From Sphingobacterium humi (GTDB lineage: Bacteria; Bacteroidota; Bacteroidia; Sphingobacteriales; Sphingobacteriaceae): a DNA stretch of 64,000 nucleotides. The notes under the pieces are model-generated. The model was not told the DNA's origin and did not search any database. It saw only the letters and a program-made list of their open reading frames with translations. Positions 35,319 to 45,142 of the stretch are shown piece by piece (positions within the stretch are counted from its first letter, which is position 1; every line of letters begins with the position of its first letter). Where the stretch lies: positions 1 to 64,000 of the forward strand of contig NZ_WSQA01000007.1 in assembly GCF_009768885.1 (NCBI RefSeq), given 5' to 3'. The position numbers and the translations under genes were made by a program.

Positions 35319-35696
35319 TTTATGTATCAATAAACGGTTTAGAATATGTTATTCATCGTGGTATTCGCTTTTCGGGGTATCCCTTATTGCAAATTAGCTT
35401 ACCTATTTTTCATTAAATTAGCTTTATAAAACTTACTAATTCAAATTTATTTATAAATATTTTAAATATAAAATAACATAAAATAAATAAATGTAAAGAT
35501 ATTGTTAAGGAATTAAGGAAGTAGGAAGAAGTAAGATAGCGCAATAGCTTATCTGCCGGCTAAAAATTATTTCCAATTAATTTTTATTCCTACTATAAAG
35601 ATATCAAAACCTTACCTACCTTTATTATATTTCTACGAGCAGCTAAAAATACCCGAGACACATTCCTTTTATCAAACCCTATAAATTAATTATACC
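35319..35696. other. AT-rich divergent intergenic region
   Basis: There are 378 bases between the divergent phosphoesterase and lipoprotein genes. The middle is very AT-rich (runs of TAAATATAAAATAA) and contains no gene; promoters for both genes are expected here. A TACCTTTA element near 35617-35624 resembles a Bacteroidota -7 box for the lipoprotein gene. Confidence 0.4.
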
Positions 35697-36143
35697 ATGA
35701 GAATTGTATTAATCGGCGTTGCAAGCTTATTCCTCTTGGCCTGCAACCAAACAACTAAACAGCAAGCGGCAGCATTGCCAGAAGAAACCGAACATCACCA
35801 TGCTGAAACCAGCGAAGGCCTTGTTCTCAATCAAGGCGAAAAATGGCCAGTAAATGCGGAAATGAAGCCCTATGCGCAAGAAGGCGAAGCCTTAATAAAC
35901 CAATACCAAGAGGCAAACCAAACGGATTACAAGCAGTTGGCCCTACAACTTAGCACACAAAACAAAGAGCTTGTTAAGAGCTGTACCATGGATGGCAAGG
36001 CCCACGAAGAATTACACAAATGGCTGCATCCGCACCTCACCTTGGTTAAAGACTTAGAAACTGCCAGCAGCACCGAACAGGCAAATGAATTGATCGAGAA
36101 AATAAAACAATCATACGCCACTTATCACGAATATTTTAATTGA
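35697..36143 (+). CDS. Small His-rich lipoprotein
   Basis: A 148-aa lipoprotein: signal peptide with lipobox LFLLAC (Cys16), a histidine-bearing linker (EHHHAE), then an all-helical domain with a conserved-looking CTMDGKAHEELHKWLHPHL segment near 100-120. The spacing of Cys and His residues could serve metal or haem binding. It lies 10 bases before a cytochrome b561-like gene, so an electron-transfer or metal-related partnership is plausible. I do not recognise a named family. Confidence 0.75.
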   Translation: MRIVLIGVASLFLLACNQTTKQQAAALPEETEHHHAETSEGLVLNQGEKWPVNAEMKPYAQEGEALINQYQEANQTDYKQLALQLSTQNKELVKSCTMDGKAHEELHKWLHPHLTLVKDLETASSTEQANELIEKIKQSYATYHEYFN

Positions 36144-36153
36144 TTGAAATACC

Positions 36154-36720
36154 ATGGAAACCAAACCCGTTAAAAAATTTACCGCCTTTCACCGGTTATT
36201 GCATTGGATTATGGCCATCGCCATGCCCGTATTATTTATTACCGGATTTTTACGCATGTATTGGATGAGCAAGGGCATCATCATCAGCAGCGTGGAAAGC
36301 AATATTGCTAACGTATCCAAAGAGCAGCTCGGCAATATTGTCAAAAGCATCCGCTCGCCCATGTGGGAATGGCACGAGCTATTTGCCCATATTATGATCT
36401 TCTCTTTCCTAGCTCGCATCATTTATATGCTGGTCAAAGGCATTCGTTTTCCCAACCCCTTTAAATCGCAAATTCCAATGAAGGAAAGATTACAAGGACT
36501 AACCTACGTCTATTTCTATGTATTTGTCTTCATTTCCGCTGTCACTGGCATTGCCATAGAAAAAGGATTTTTCACGGCCTATAAAGAAACCATCGAAACC
36601 GTACATAAATGGGGATTGTATTGGTTTCCAATCTTTATCCTGCTGCACATCGGCGGAATTTTTCTAGCAGAACGTGGTCGCCAAAAAGGAATTTCTTCCA
36701 AAATGATTGGCGGCGATTAA
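36154..36720 (+). CDS. Cytochrome b561-like membrane protein
   Basis: A 188-aa membrane protein with four helices (about 13-32, 74-94, 112-130 and 150-168). Conserved histidines sit at the helix starts: TAFHRLLHW, EWHELFAHI and TVHKWGLYW...LLHIGG, the pattern of di-haem cytochrome b561/Ni-Fe hydrogenase b-type subunits (PF01292). It should pass electrons across the inner membrane. The lipoprotein just upstream may be its partner. Confidence 0.88.
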   Translation: METKPVKKFTAFHRLLHWIMAIAMPVLFITGFLRMYWMSKGIIISSVESNIANVSKEQLGNIVKSIRSPMWEWHELFAHIMIFSFLARIIYMLVKGIRFPNPFKSQIPMKERLQGLTYVYFYVFVFISAVTGIAIEKGFFTAYKETIETVHKWGLYWFPIFILLHIGGIFLAERGRQKGISSKMIGGD

Positions 36721-36744
36721 ATAGGTTTACATCAGTTAACAGTA

Positions 36745-36781
36745 TTTAAAGGGAATAACCTTATTGCTTATTCCCTTTAAA
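36745..36781. terminator. Perfect 14-bp bidirectional terminator overlapping a gene end
   Basis: TTTAAAGGGAATAA (36745-36758) is perfectly complementary to TTATTCCCTTTAAA (36768-36781). The right arm contains the last codons and stop region of the minus-strand lipoprotein gene, so one structure ends both convergent genes. Confidence 0.8.
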
Positions 36782-37171
36782 AATAAAATTAGCCTCGGTC
36801 GGCACTTCTCTATTTGTAGTTACCGATAGGTATTTATCAGCTACCTCATAAATAAAAATCCCTTTCGGGTCATTTACGTCCGGATTCATCAAATCTCCCT
36901 CAATGCTTTCTACGGTAAAAGTCTTCGCCGTTGCGCCATACTTAGGGTCTGGTGTTACCCGCAATTCGGTATCACTTACTTTGGTAATGGTAACTTTCGC
37001 ATCTTTAATTTCGGTATGTGGCACTTTAGGAACCATCACCTTTAAGGTGCCGCGATACGTTCCTACGGCCTCTTCAATAGGAAACTCTTTCGAATCTTTG
37101 CTACAGGAACTTAAAGCAGTAGAGCCCATGGCAATAAGGGCAAGGCATACTAATTTAATTTTTGCTTTCAT
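36761..37171 (-). CDS. Small lipoprotein, lipocalin/calycin-like
   Basis: A 136-aa lipoprotein with lipobox ALSSC (Cys23). The mature part is a small beta-rich domain starting with the GTYRG motif typical of calycin-like or lipocalin-like Bacteroidota surface proteins. Convergent with the cytochrome gene. No specific ligand can be proposed. Confidence 0.8.
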   Translation of the reverse strand: MKAKIKLVCLALIAMGSTALSSCSKDSKEFPIEEAVGTYRGTLKVMVPKVPHTEIKDAKVTITKVSDTELRVTPDPKYGATAKTFTVESIEGDLMNPDVNDPKGIFIYEVADKYLSVTTNREVPTEANFIFKGNKQ

Positions 37172-37327
37172 AGGTTGTTATGTGTAATTCACAGAAGCGA
37201 TTCCCAAATATCTTGCCAAGAAATATTTGTTGTAAACAGCTATTTTTAGTTAAATATTTTTAACAGCATGAGCCTGAAAGCCTTATCTTAGCAAAGAAAA
37301 ATAAAATCATCATCATACCTACAACCT

Positions 37328-37729
37328 ATGCTCATTACTTACACCCTATCCTTTATTTTTCTCTGTATCGCAGGAATACATTTATACTGGGCCTTTGGCG
37401 GCCAATTCGGGAAAATGGCAAGTGTACCCAGCACTGTAAGTGGCGAGCCTCTGTTTATACCCGGCCCTTTGCCTTGCATCCTCGTGGCTTTAGCCTTCTT
37501 CGCTTTTACCCTGGTTCTTCATCTTCCTGAAATCTTTATTTACAACTTGGATTTGTTGCCCATTGCTTCATGGATCTTAGTCGCCATTTTCGCCTTCCGT
37601 ATCATCGGCGATTTTAACTATATCGGACTCTTTAAAAAAGTAAAACAAACGGATTTCGCGATACTGGATAACCGATTTATTATTCCTCTATGTTTACTTA
37701 TTACGGTATTGTTGATAATTCGGAATTAA
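37328..37729 (+). CDS. DUF3995 membrane protein
   Basis: A 133-aa protein with four hydrophobic helices. The N-terminal HLYWAFGG motif and the overall length match DUF3995, a family of small integral membrane proteins of unknown function. Single gene, followed by a 921-base non-coding stretch. Confidence 0.88.
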   Translation: MLITYTLSFIFLCIAGIHLYWAFGGQFGKMASVPSTVSGEPLFIPGPLPCILVALAFFAFTLVLHLPEIFIYNLDLLPIASWILVAIFAFRIIGDFNYIGLFKKVKQTDFAILDNRFIIPLCLLITVLLIIRN

Positions 37730-38650
37730 TTCAAATCCTTAATTTCCTTTTTCTTAATTAATAGTCTGTACATCAACCTCCCTCATCCCTTCTTTCGAAA
37801 ATTCTTTCCCATTCCAATGTTGTAAAAGGTAATTCAACTCTTCTATAATTGCAGTGGATGAATTTGCCACATAATGCTCCTTATTGATTTGTCCGACAAA
37901 GCGTTAGATCATCATGTTTATATAATGTTTTGTCCCCTCTTTCTCTACCCTATTTCTCCCCTTTCCAAAGGGGATTGAAAAGGGTGAGAAAGGGGTGAGA
38001 AAGGGAGGTGAAATGGAAGTGAGCAAAAGGAGGATGAAAGGAGGGTGAAGTTTAGGCAGGTGTTGTCATCGTACTGTCATCGTACTGTCATCGTGAGCGG
38101 AGTCGAACGACTGGTACGTCAATGCAATCAACAATAAATAATAAAGTCACTTAAAACTTTTTTTATAAACATCTCATTCCTGGCAACAAATGAGATGTTT
38201 GTGTAAAATATTGTTAATAAATATGTTACGCATAAATTATTGCACTGACGTACCAGTCGTTCGACTCCGCTCACGATGACAATACTTGCCGGCACTTATT
38301 ATAAAGCGTGCCGTAGTTTGCAAGCAATGCCAAATCATGTCATCACCTTCCAATAAATTTTGCAAACATTTTACCCCCTCACGATGACAGCACGACGACA
38401 GTACAATGACAGCACGATGACAGCACGATGAAAACACATTCTTAACAATTAAATACCAACTACTTAAAAGAAATTTATAATATTTTGTAATAAATTTTTT
38501 ACAAAATTTAGAAACAAATTTGTATTTTAGCGTTAATATTTACACTAAAGAATAAATTAATTAACCAAAAATCCACTTTAATACAACACTAACTAAACAA
38601 GACTAAATCATTGTATCACACAACTACACCTTTATTTTTTTGCCAATCTA
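37730..38650. other. Long non-coding stretch with purine tract and palindromic repeat
   Basis: There are 921 bases without a credible gene. From about 37973 to 38051 the plus strand is almost pure purine (GAAAGGGG-type words). A nested palindromic repeat follows at 38063-38434 (separate entry). The last 200 bases before the SusC gene are AT-rich and must hold its promoter. Confidence 0.6.
38063..38434. repeat. Nested palindromic element with 11-bp iterons
   Basis: Outer part: an 11-bp unit (TACTGTCATCG, 38072-38093, with a partial copy before) on the left, and five copies of its reverse complement (CACGATGACAG and variants, 38380-38434) on the right. Next: a 43-bp inverted repeat with one mismatch at 38086-38128 and 38239-38281. 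Innermost: a 12-bp hairpin, AAACATCTCATT (38167-38178) with AATGAGATGTTT (38189-38200). No transposase gene is present. The GAGCGGAGTCGAACGA core resembles a dispersed intergenic repeat family. Confidence 0.8.
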
Positions 38651-41600
38651 ATGATGAATTTACTTTACAAACAAATCACATCCCTCCTATTCTTGCTTTT
38701 GCTTTGCGGTATCTCAACTGTATATGCGCAAAAAAGCATCTCCGGAACGGTTCGTTCTGAACAAGGCCCGCTTACAGGGGTTACCGTACAGCTCATTGGG
38801 AGCATAAAAAAAACACAAACGAATGCTACAGGTCAATTTAGTATAGAAGCTAAAATTGGCGATAAGCTACGTTTTTCCATTATCGGTTATACTAGCCTCG
38901 TGCTCAGCGTCGATAAAGAAACCATGCAAGTGAACTTGCAAACAGAATCGGCGAGCATCGATGAGGTTGTAATAACGGGTTTAGGCGAATCGCGCGAACG
39001 CCGACAATTGGGTTATAGCATGACCCAGATTAGCAGCGAGGATATCCGTAAAACAAATGCTATTAATCCTATTGCGGCCTTGCAAGGACTTGTTCCCGGC
39101 CTGCAAGTCAATGTTGGAACCGGCGGACCGCAATCTACATCACGCTTTCAAATTCGCGGTGCCTCTTCTTTAAACCAGTATGGAAACACCCCCTTAGTTG
39201 TAATCGATGGAATTATCATGGACGAAGAGGTGGTATTACCGAACCGTGGAGGCGACCAAGATTTTGGGAATATTCTTAAAAACATCAACATCGATGATAT
39301 TGAGTCTATATCGGTGATAAACGGCGGATCTGTAACCGCTTTATATGGTAGTAGAGCAAGTAATGGTGTCATCTTAATTAGCACCAAAAAAGGCTATTCG
39401 CAAAAAGGATTAGGCATAAACTTTACGCATAGCCAAGGATTCGACAAGCCCTACTCCAGTACAGAAATGCAAAATAAATATGGACCAGGTTCTAATCCAA
39501 CTTTGATTTTCCAAAAGGATAATGATGGAAATGAATTAATGCCAGCGCAAAACTATGCCTATAGTTTTGGACCAGCATTCGATGGGAGAACCTTAAAAGA
39601 TATTGATGGCCGCATGATTAAATACCAGGCCAACAACAATGCCCTATCCATTTTTCAAACGGGCCGTTATATGAATTCCAACCTGGGAATACAAGGCGGA
39701 AACGAACAAACTACCTTTCGCTTTTCCTATTCTAACATGTATTCACACGGTGTGGCACCCAATAATAAATTAACCCGAAATAATTTCAATTTCCGTGCTA
39801 CCCATCGTATTGGTGAAATACTGCTTTTAGACGCCAATGCAACTTATGTAAACGGACAAAGTTTCAATCCTCAATATGGCGGTGAACGCTGGAATATGGG
39901 AAATAACCTTTTCTATAGTCTTTCCTATGGGATGCCCCGCACCTATGACCTAGCCCATTGGCGACATAACTATTTAGACCCGATTCAAGGCGGTGTCAAT
40001 ACAACTGACCCGACGGGGAAAGCAGCCATTTTATTTTTACTTTACGAAAATAAACAACAACAAAGTGAAGATAATTTCAGAGGTTCTTTCAATGCTAAAA
40101 TTAATTTCAATCGTTACTTTCAGTTAGAAAACAATTTTTCAGCAAACCTCTTTAACACGCACTTAGAGGTAAAAAACAGGGGCTATCAAAAGGCATTTCA
40201 TGGAGGCTATTATGCTACCTACACATCCAGAGTATTACAAACTCGCTACCGAAGCAACCTGAATTATAATCAATCCTTTGAAGACTTCGAGGTATTTACA
40301 CAGGCCGGTATGGAACTGAACCATTCCTTAAGAAACGGCCTTCGAGCACGAGCTCCAAAACTAAATATTCCGGATGTCTTTCGCTTATCAAATGCCAGTG
40401 AAAAGTTTATGGACGAAGATAAACCCAATCAATTCCGTTCTATATCAGCATTCTTCCAGGCGTCCCTGACCTATAAACAAAACCTCAACTTGAATTTATA
40501 TGGTCGTAACGATTGGGATTCAAGTTTGGTGTATCCGGATGGCCGCGGTAATTTCAGTTACTTTTACCCGGGCATGGATATCGCTTGGACATTTTCCGAT
40601 ATGTTAAAGCTACCGCAACATATCATCAATTATGGGAAGCTACGATTCTCCTACAACCAAGTCGGTAAGGGAACAAGTGTATACAATGCTATGACTGGCT
40701 ATTATTTGCCGCGTGACATTTACGATAAAATACCGAATTATGGTTTTGACTCTAAGAAACTCGGAAATGCCGACTTAAAACCCGAACGTAGTGACACCTG
40801 GGAAGCCGGAACCGAAATAAAGATGTTGCAAAACCGTTTTGGTTTTGACTTTACCTTCTATAGAAAAAACACCAAAAACCAAATTATTAATTTGCCGATT
40901 AGCCGGGAAAGCGGCGTTACGTCGAAATTAATTAATAGCGGTTTGATCCGAAACCAAGGTATTGAACTTAAAGTATTTGGAACCCCAATAAAAACCCAAA
41001 ACTTCTCTTGGGACATGTACTTCAACTACACCCGAAATTGGAATAAAATTATTGATTTAGCACCTGGCGTAACCACCCATGAGTTAGATGGAGATGATGG
41101 CATCCGAGCCATAGCTGTAGTCGGTGGAGAATACGGTACCTTAATTGCCCGGTATGGACATGCGCGCTACCAGGCAAAAGATGAACAAGGGAATGCGGTA
41201 GCTCATAAGTACAATGGCCAACCGGTGATGAATGCATCAGGTACTCTTGCTTATTATGTACGCTCACAAGATTATGCACATGGCACCGAAAGGGAAGTAA
41301 CCCTAGGTTCAACACTCCCGAAATTCTTAGGTAGCATCATCAATAAATTCAATTACAAGTCCTTTAGTTTAAGTTTTATGTTGGATGCTAAATTCGGCGG
41401 ATTGGTTTATTCACCAACGTACAATTACGGTATGCAAACAGGTCAGATTGCGAATTCACTTTACGGCCGTATGGGTGAAGCTGGCAGCGTATCATACAGC
41501 GATTCCAAAGGCAATGAAGCATGGGGAATGATTCCTGAAGGTGTTTTTGGCCAGGGTGTGAAAATTAATGGAACCAATGTAGAAGGGATGAGTTATCAGG

Positions 41601-41947
41601 ATGCGATGGATGCTGGTTTATTAAAACCGATAAATGCCGTGAACTACTACAATATAACCTATGGCTGGGGAAATGGCATCCGGGAGAAATCAGTCTTCAA
41701 ATCCTCTTGGGTTATGCTACGTGATATTTCCGCCAGTTATGACCTGCCGAAAAATTTAACTTCTAAAATGAAGTTAAATAACCTACGTATGACCATCAGC
41801 GCCAGAAATATAGGCTATTTATACAATAGTTTACCTGTTAATTTAAACCCAGAAGACTATCGGTCTAATGGTTCCGTTTCTGCCTTCTTAGGGGGTGGAT
41901 CGCCATTAATCCGAAACTTCTCTTTCACTATAAACACCAACTTTTAA
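38651..41947 (+). CDS. SusC/RagA-family TonB-dependent outer-membrane receptor
   Basis: A 1098-aa SusC-type porin. Signal peptide (LLFLLLLCGISTVYAQ), an N-terminal carboxypeptidase-like beta domain (KSISGTVRSEQGPLTGVTVQLIG), the TonB-box-like DEVVITG segment near 105, the plug with the QIRGASSLN and VIDG(I/V) motifs, and a C-terminal barrel ending in aromatic FSFTINTNF. It forms an outer-membrane uptake complex with the SusD-like lipoprotein encoded 11 bases downstream. Unlike the other two receptors here it has no STN domain, so sigma/FecR signalling is not expected. Substrate unknown. Confidence 0.95.
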   Translation: MMNLLYKQITSLLFLLLLCGISTVYAQKSISGTVRSEQGPLTGVTVQLIGSIKKTQTNATGQFSIEAKIGDKLRFSIIGYTSLVLSVDKETMQVNLQTESASIDEVVITGLGESRERRQLGYSMTQISSEDIRKTNAINPIAALQGLVPGLQVNVGTGGPQSTSRFQIRGASSLNQYGNTPLVVIDGIIMDEEVVLPNRGGDQDFGNILKNINIDDIESISVINGGSVTALYGSRASNGVILISTKKGYSQKGLGINFTHSQGFDKPYSSTEMQNKYGPGSNPTLIFQKDNDGNELMPAQNYAYSFGPAFDGRTLKDIDGRMIKYQANNNALSIFQTGRYMNSNLGIQGGNEQTTFRFSYSNMYSHGVAPNNKLTRNNFNFRATHRIGEILLLDANATYVNGQSFNPQYGGERWNMGNNLFYSLSYGMPRTYDLAHWRHNYLDPIQGGVNTTDPTGKAAILFLLYENKQQQSEDNFRGSFNAKINFNRYFQLENNFSANLFNTHLEVKNRGYQKAFHGGYYATYTSRVLQTRYRSNLNYNQSFEDFEVFTQAGMELNHSLRNGLRARAPKLNIPDVFRLSNASEKFMDEDKPNQFRSISAFFQASLTYKQNLNLNLYGRNDWDSSLVYPDGRGNFSYFYPGMDIAWTFSDMLKLPQHIINYGKLRFSYNQVGKGTSVYNAMTGYYLPRDIYDKIPNYGFDSKKLGNADLKPERSDTWEAGTEIKMLQNRFGFDFTFYRKNTKNQIINLPISRESGVTSKLINSGLIRNQGIELKVFGTPIKTQNFSWDMYFNYTRNWNKIIDLAPGVTTHELDGDDGIRAIAVVGGEYGTLIARYGHARYQAKDEQGNAVAHKYNGQPVMNASGTLAYYVRSQDYAHGTEREVTLGSTLPKFLGSIINKFNYKSFSLSFMLDAKFGGLVYSPTYNYGMQTGQIANSLYGRMGEAGSVSYSDSKGNEAWGMIPEGVFGQGVKINGTNVEGMSYQDAMDAGLLKPINAVNYYNITYGWGNGIREKSVFKSSWVMLRDISASYDLPKNLTSKMKLNNLRMTISARNIGYLYNSLPVNLNPEDYRSNGSVSAFLGGGSPLIRNFSFTINTNF

Positions 41948-41958
41948 CGGCATTAGTT

Positions 41959-43653
41959 ATGATTGCTATGAAATTTGTAAAACAAACCCTCCTAATCCTT
42001 TCCGCATGTTGCTTTTTAACGGCATGCGACAAAGATAAATTCGGTCGCTATAACACCGACCCCGATGCTGTCATAAGCCTTGATCCTGATTTATTACTCA
42101 CCCGGGCGATTATCAACATCCACGACAATGATTTTGAAGCCTTTTACGATAATTACAGCTATATCAGCCGTTGGTCTCGTGTTTTTTTACAACGATCCGG
42201 CAACAGCATTGACGTCACGCAGAATGCCTCGAACGCCAATCATCGCTATGGAAAATTCTTCGAAGACAGTGGCCCTATATTAGTTGATATCCAAGAGCTT
42301 ATTGATAAGTTACCGGCCGAACAGCAAGCGCGGTTAATATATAAAAGAGCGATTCCGACCATCCTGAAGGTATACCAATATTGGTATGTGTCGGATGTGA
42401 ATGGCAGCCTGCCTTACAAAGAAGCATTTCAAGCCCGTTATCAAGGAACTTTAACCCCGAAATATGAAACGCAGGATGAACTGTACCATTTATTTGATGC
42501 CGATTTAAAAGAAGCCGCAACCATTTTAAGCACGGTTCAGAAGGAAGAACAAGTATCCTACGGACAGGCCGATTTATACTTCCAGGGCGATGCAAAAAAA
42601 TGGGCAAAAGCGGCAAATTCCATGCGTTTATTAATAGCCTTGCGCTTATCGAAAAGAGATCCAGAACGGGTAAAGACCATTGTAAAGGAGGTGTTAAACC
42701 ATCCTGCCGGCCTTATTGAAAATCCCGCAGAAAGCTGGGTATTCAAAGCGCGCGCAGGATTTACCGCCGGCGGCAATTGGAATATTTCCGGCAATGGACG
42801 CGCCTTTGTGGGCGAACATGGCGTGGTAGACTATATGTGGGAGACCAAAGACCCAAGATTGCAGCTCTTCTTCAAAGAAAACATGTGGAATATAGAAAAT
42901 TTCGAAGAGGCAAAAGCGCAGGAGGTCATTCCGAAAGATGCCGTATTTGACGAACGCCGATACTATGGCCAATATTCCAATCCATCAGCCAATAAGGACC
43001 CGAAAAAAGCGCGCTTCTTACGCCCCCTAAGCGTTAAGAAAGGAAAAAACACCCTCTTTCTGGATACGGTTTCCCGCATTCAAGATCGATTATTTCATCC
43101 AGACAATAATGGGGGAAAAGGTTCTGGCATATTTCCCATTTTAACCTATGCTGATTTATGCTTTATTCGTGCCGAACTTGCTCAACGTGGCTGGTCGTCG
43201 GAACAGCCCAAGGAATGGTATGATAAAGGGGTGAGAGCTTCCTTAGACTTTTATAATGAGTTGGCCATGCGGGCGCAAATTGAACCCTATAACCCATTGA
43301 CGAGTTTGGACATCGATGGATTCCTACAACAACCGGACATCGTTTTTCAACCCGCTAAAGGACTAGAACAAATCGTTTTACAGGCATATCTAAACTATTT
43401 TAGAAACTTTAATGAAGCCTGGGCGCTGATTAAAAGAACAGGCATGCCGAACGAACAAACTCGCTTATCTTTTGAACCATGGAAAGACGAGGAAAGAATT
43501 TTAGAAATGCCGAGGCGTTTTCCGATTAATTATCCAGGAATTGGTGATTACAACTTTGAAAACAAGAAAAATGCTTTAGATGAAATGGTCAAGGATCCTG
43601 ATTTCGGTTTACCGTCCAGCATCCAAGGTCGCGTGTGGTGGGACAAAAAATAA
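41959..43653 (+). CDS. SusD-like lipoprotein (SusD-like_2 type)
   Basis: A 564-aa surface lipoprotein; the lipobox is FLTAC near residue 23. A second ATG at 41968 gives a more typical start. The mature sequence begins with the asparagine/aspartate-rich NTDPDAV segment and TPR-like helices (VYQYWYVSDVNGSLPYKEAF) of the SusD-like_2 family, and ends in a C-terminal SusD segment (PRRFPINYPG). It serves as the substrate-binding lid for the SusC partner. Family members are often linked to protein or glycopeptide uptake, but the substrate is not determined here. Confidence 0.92.
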   Translation: MIAMKFVKQTLLILSACCFLTACDKDKFGRYNTDPDAVISLDPDLLLTRAIINIHDNDFEAFYDNYSYISRWSRVFLQRSGNSIDVTQNASNANHRYGKFFEDSGPILVDIQELIDKLPAEQQARLIYKRAIPTILKVYQYWYVSDVNGSLPYKEAFQARYQGTLTPKYETQDELYHLFDADLKEAATILSTVQKEEQVSYGQADLYFQGDAKKWAKAANSMRLLIALRLSKRDPERVKTIVKEVLNHPAGLIENPAESWVFKARAGFTAGGNWNISGNGRAFVGEHGVVDYMWETKDPRLQLFFKENMWNIENFEEAKAQEVIPKDAVFDERRYYGQYSNPSANKDPKKARFLRPLSVKKGKNTLFLDTVSRIQDRLFHPDNNGGKGSGIFPILTYADLCFIRAELAQRGWSSEQPKEWYDKGVRASLDFYNELAMRAQIEPYNPLTSLDIDGFLQQPDIVFQPAKGLEQIVLQAYLNYFRNFNEAWALIKRTGMPNEQTRLSFEPWKDEERILEMPRRFPINYPGIGDYNFENKKNALDEMVKDPDFGLPSSIQGRVWWDKK

Positions 43654-43678
43654 GAACTCCTTTATCCATATATAATCC

Positions 43679-43709
43679 GGGGAGTTTCCATTGGGGAACT
43701 CCCTTTTTT
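43679..43709 (+). terminator. Terminator after the first SusC/SusD pair
   Basis: GGGGAGTT (43679-43686) pairs with AACTCCC (43697-43703), followed by six Ts, 26 bases after the SusD stop. A standard intrinsic terminator. Confidence 0.8.
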
Positions 43710-43712
43710 AAT

Positions 43713-43743
43713 AAAAAAACGGCCTGTTTTTTCAAACAGACCG
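43713..43743 (-). terminator. Terminator after the minus-strand Sus operon
   Basis: On the minus strand CGGTCTGTTT (43743-43734) pairs, with one mismatch, with AAACAGGCCG (43729-43720), followed by seven Ts (43719-43713). It lies 17 bases beyond the stop of the TlpA-like gene, back to back with the terminator of the converging locus. Confidence 0.75.
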
Positions 43744-43759
43744 CTTTGGAATCATATTA

Positions 43760-45136
43760 CTAAAACTTATCAAACAATGCTTTAATTTGGGGGTCGCTAG
43801 GGCGTGGAGCCTTATACAACTGCAATGTGCCATCCGGGTTATACAACATAAAATGCGGAATACCGGTGATACTCATCATTTTATCGAAGCGGGAATCACC
43901 GAGCTCCCATTGCAGGCCATGGAGATTTAACTCCGCCACTTTATTGCGCCATGCTTCTTTACTGGAATCCAAGGATAAACTGATAAACACGATATTCTTA
44001 TCCTTATACTGTTTTTCTAAGGCTTGAAGGGCTGGAATTTCCTGAATACAAGGAACACACCAGGAAGCCCACAGGTCGATATATATATACTTCCCTTTAA
44101 ACTGCGCTAATGAAACTTCTTTCCCTTCGATATCTTTGAATTTAACATCAGGCATAGCACTTCCGATAGTTGAGTACTGCAAACTCTTAAAATCGTCGAT
44201 GATTACAGTTCTCGTCTTTTGGTCTGTCATTTTTTGCGTGAAAGAAATCAAACTTTCGATATCGGCTGCATATTGCTGTCTATCGGTAATTTTATATTTC
44301 TGCATAAATTCAAGCAGGTAATCCAAGTAGAGTTTCTGATGTAAAGCCGGAGATTTGATATGCTTATCTAACAAATCACTTTTTAATTGCAGTCTTTTAA
44401 AACCACCTACATTTTTTGGCAATTCGCGCTCAAAGAGATAATTAAGATTACCCACTGCCAAATAATTAGAAAGTGCATACTCTGAATCTAGGGTTTCAAA
44501 GCAATTTTCTGGCAATGATACCTTGAGGTTTTCCGAATGAATGGCCATCAGGTAATTGTTAAAGCCGAGGAAGTTTAAATAGCCCAGCACCTCTTTATCT
44601 TTGAGTTTATTCCGCTTTACATTACGGGTTACCTCATCCAGGTAATCCTGGCAAAAAGCTTCCATATCTGCATCTGCAGGCTTATTTACAAAACGCTCCT
44701 TCATTTTCTGATTGCAAAATGAAGTGTATTCGATCATGCTCTTATGGGTTCCTTTAAGCTTACCCGGTAATACTTGGAGGTAGCGGTCTTTATCAAAATG
44801 CAGGTTCAGCAGCACCTGCTCTCCCGGTTGCAGGTATAAAGGGAAGCTAGCGCCTAATTGGCGATTACGCGCCAAGGGTTCAAAGGTAAACTGAACCCAG
44901 GTTGGGCGCTCCAAGCCATTGGTCCAGGAAAAGCGACCATCGGCTTGCAGGCGGATTTCCTCGGTTTCCAAACCACTGTTCGGAAACAGGGCGGCCACCT
45001 GAAGCTGATAGTCTTCACCCATATTAATTTTACCTTGAACTACTGTCTTTTTCGCTGCTGCAGCAAAGGCTGCAGGAATGCTGAATAAACTAATGAGCAT
45101 CAAGCAGATGCCCATTAGTCTTATTGATTTTACCAT
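43760..45136 (-). CDS. TlpA-like thioredoxin-family lipid/outer-envelope redox protein
   Basis: About 458 aa. Signal peptide (LMGICLMLISLFSIPAAFAA), a beta-rich N-terminal domain, a helical middle region, and a C-terminal thioredoxin fold with the redox motif WASWCVPC near residue 365 and the cis-proline in TGIPHFML. Proteins of this layout (TlpA/AhpC-like) are the usual last gene of SusC-SusD-DUF4843-PKD operons in Sphingobacteriaceae. It should reduce or isomerise disulphides in the periplasm; its link to the imported substrate is unknown. The ATG at 45136 is preferred to an upstream GTG. Confidence 0.9.
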   Translation of the reverse strand: MVKSIRLMGICLMLISLFSIPAAFAAAAKKTVVQGKINMGEDYQLQVAALFPNSGLETEEIRLQADGRFSWTNGLERPTWVQFTFEPLARNRQLGASFPLYLQPGEQVLLNLHFDKDRYLQVLPGKLKGTHKSMIEYTSFCNQKMKERFVNKPADADMEAFCQDYLDEVTRNVKRNKLKDKEVLGYLNFLGFNNYLMAIHSENLKVSLPENCFETLDSEYALSNYLAVGNLNYLFERELPKNVGGFKRLQLKSDLLDKHIKSPALHQKLYLDYLLEFMQKYKITDRQQYAADIESLISFTQKMTDQKTRTVIIDDFKSLQYSTIGSAMPDVKFKDIEGKEVSLAQFKGKYIYIDLWASWCVPCIQEIPALQALEKQYKDKNIVFISLSLDSSKEAWRNKVAELNLHGLQWELGDSRFDKMMSITGIPHFMLYNPDGTLQLYKAPRPSDPQIKALFDKF

Positions 45137-45142
45137 GTACAC

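Noticed and set aside
38237..38437. A 66-codon minus-strand frame with repeated CCHR words
   Set aside because: The repeats in the peptide are simply the translated 11-bp iterons and palindrome arm.
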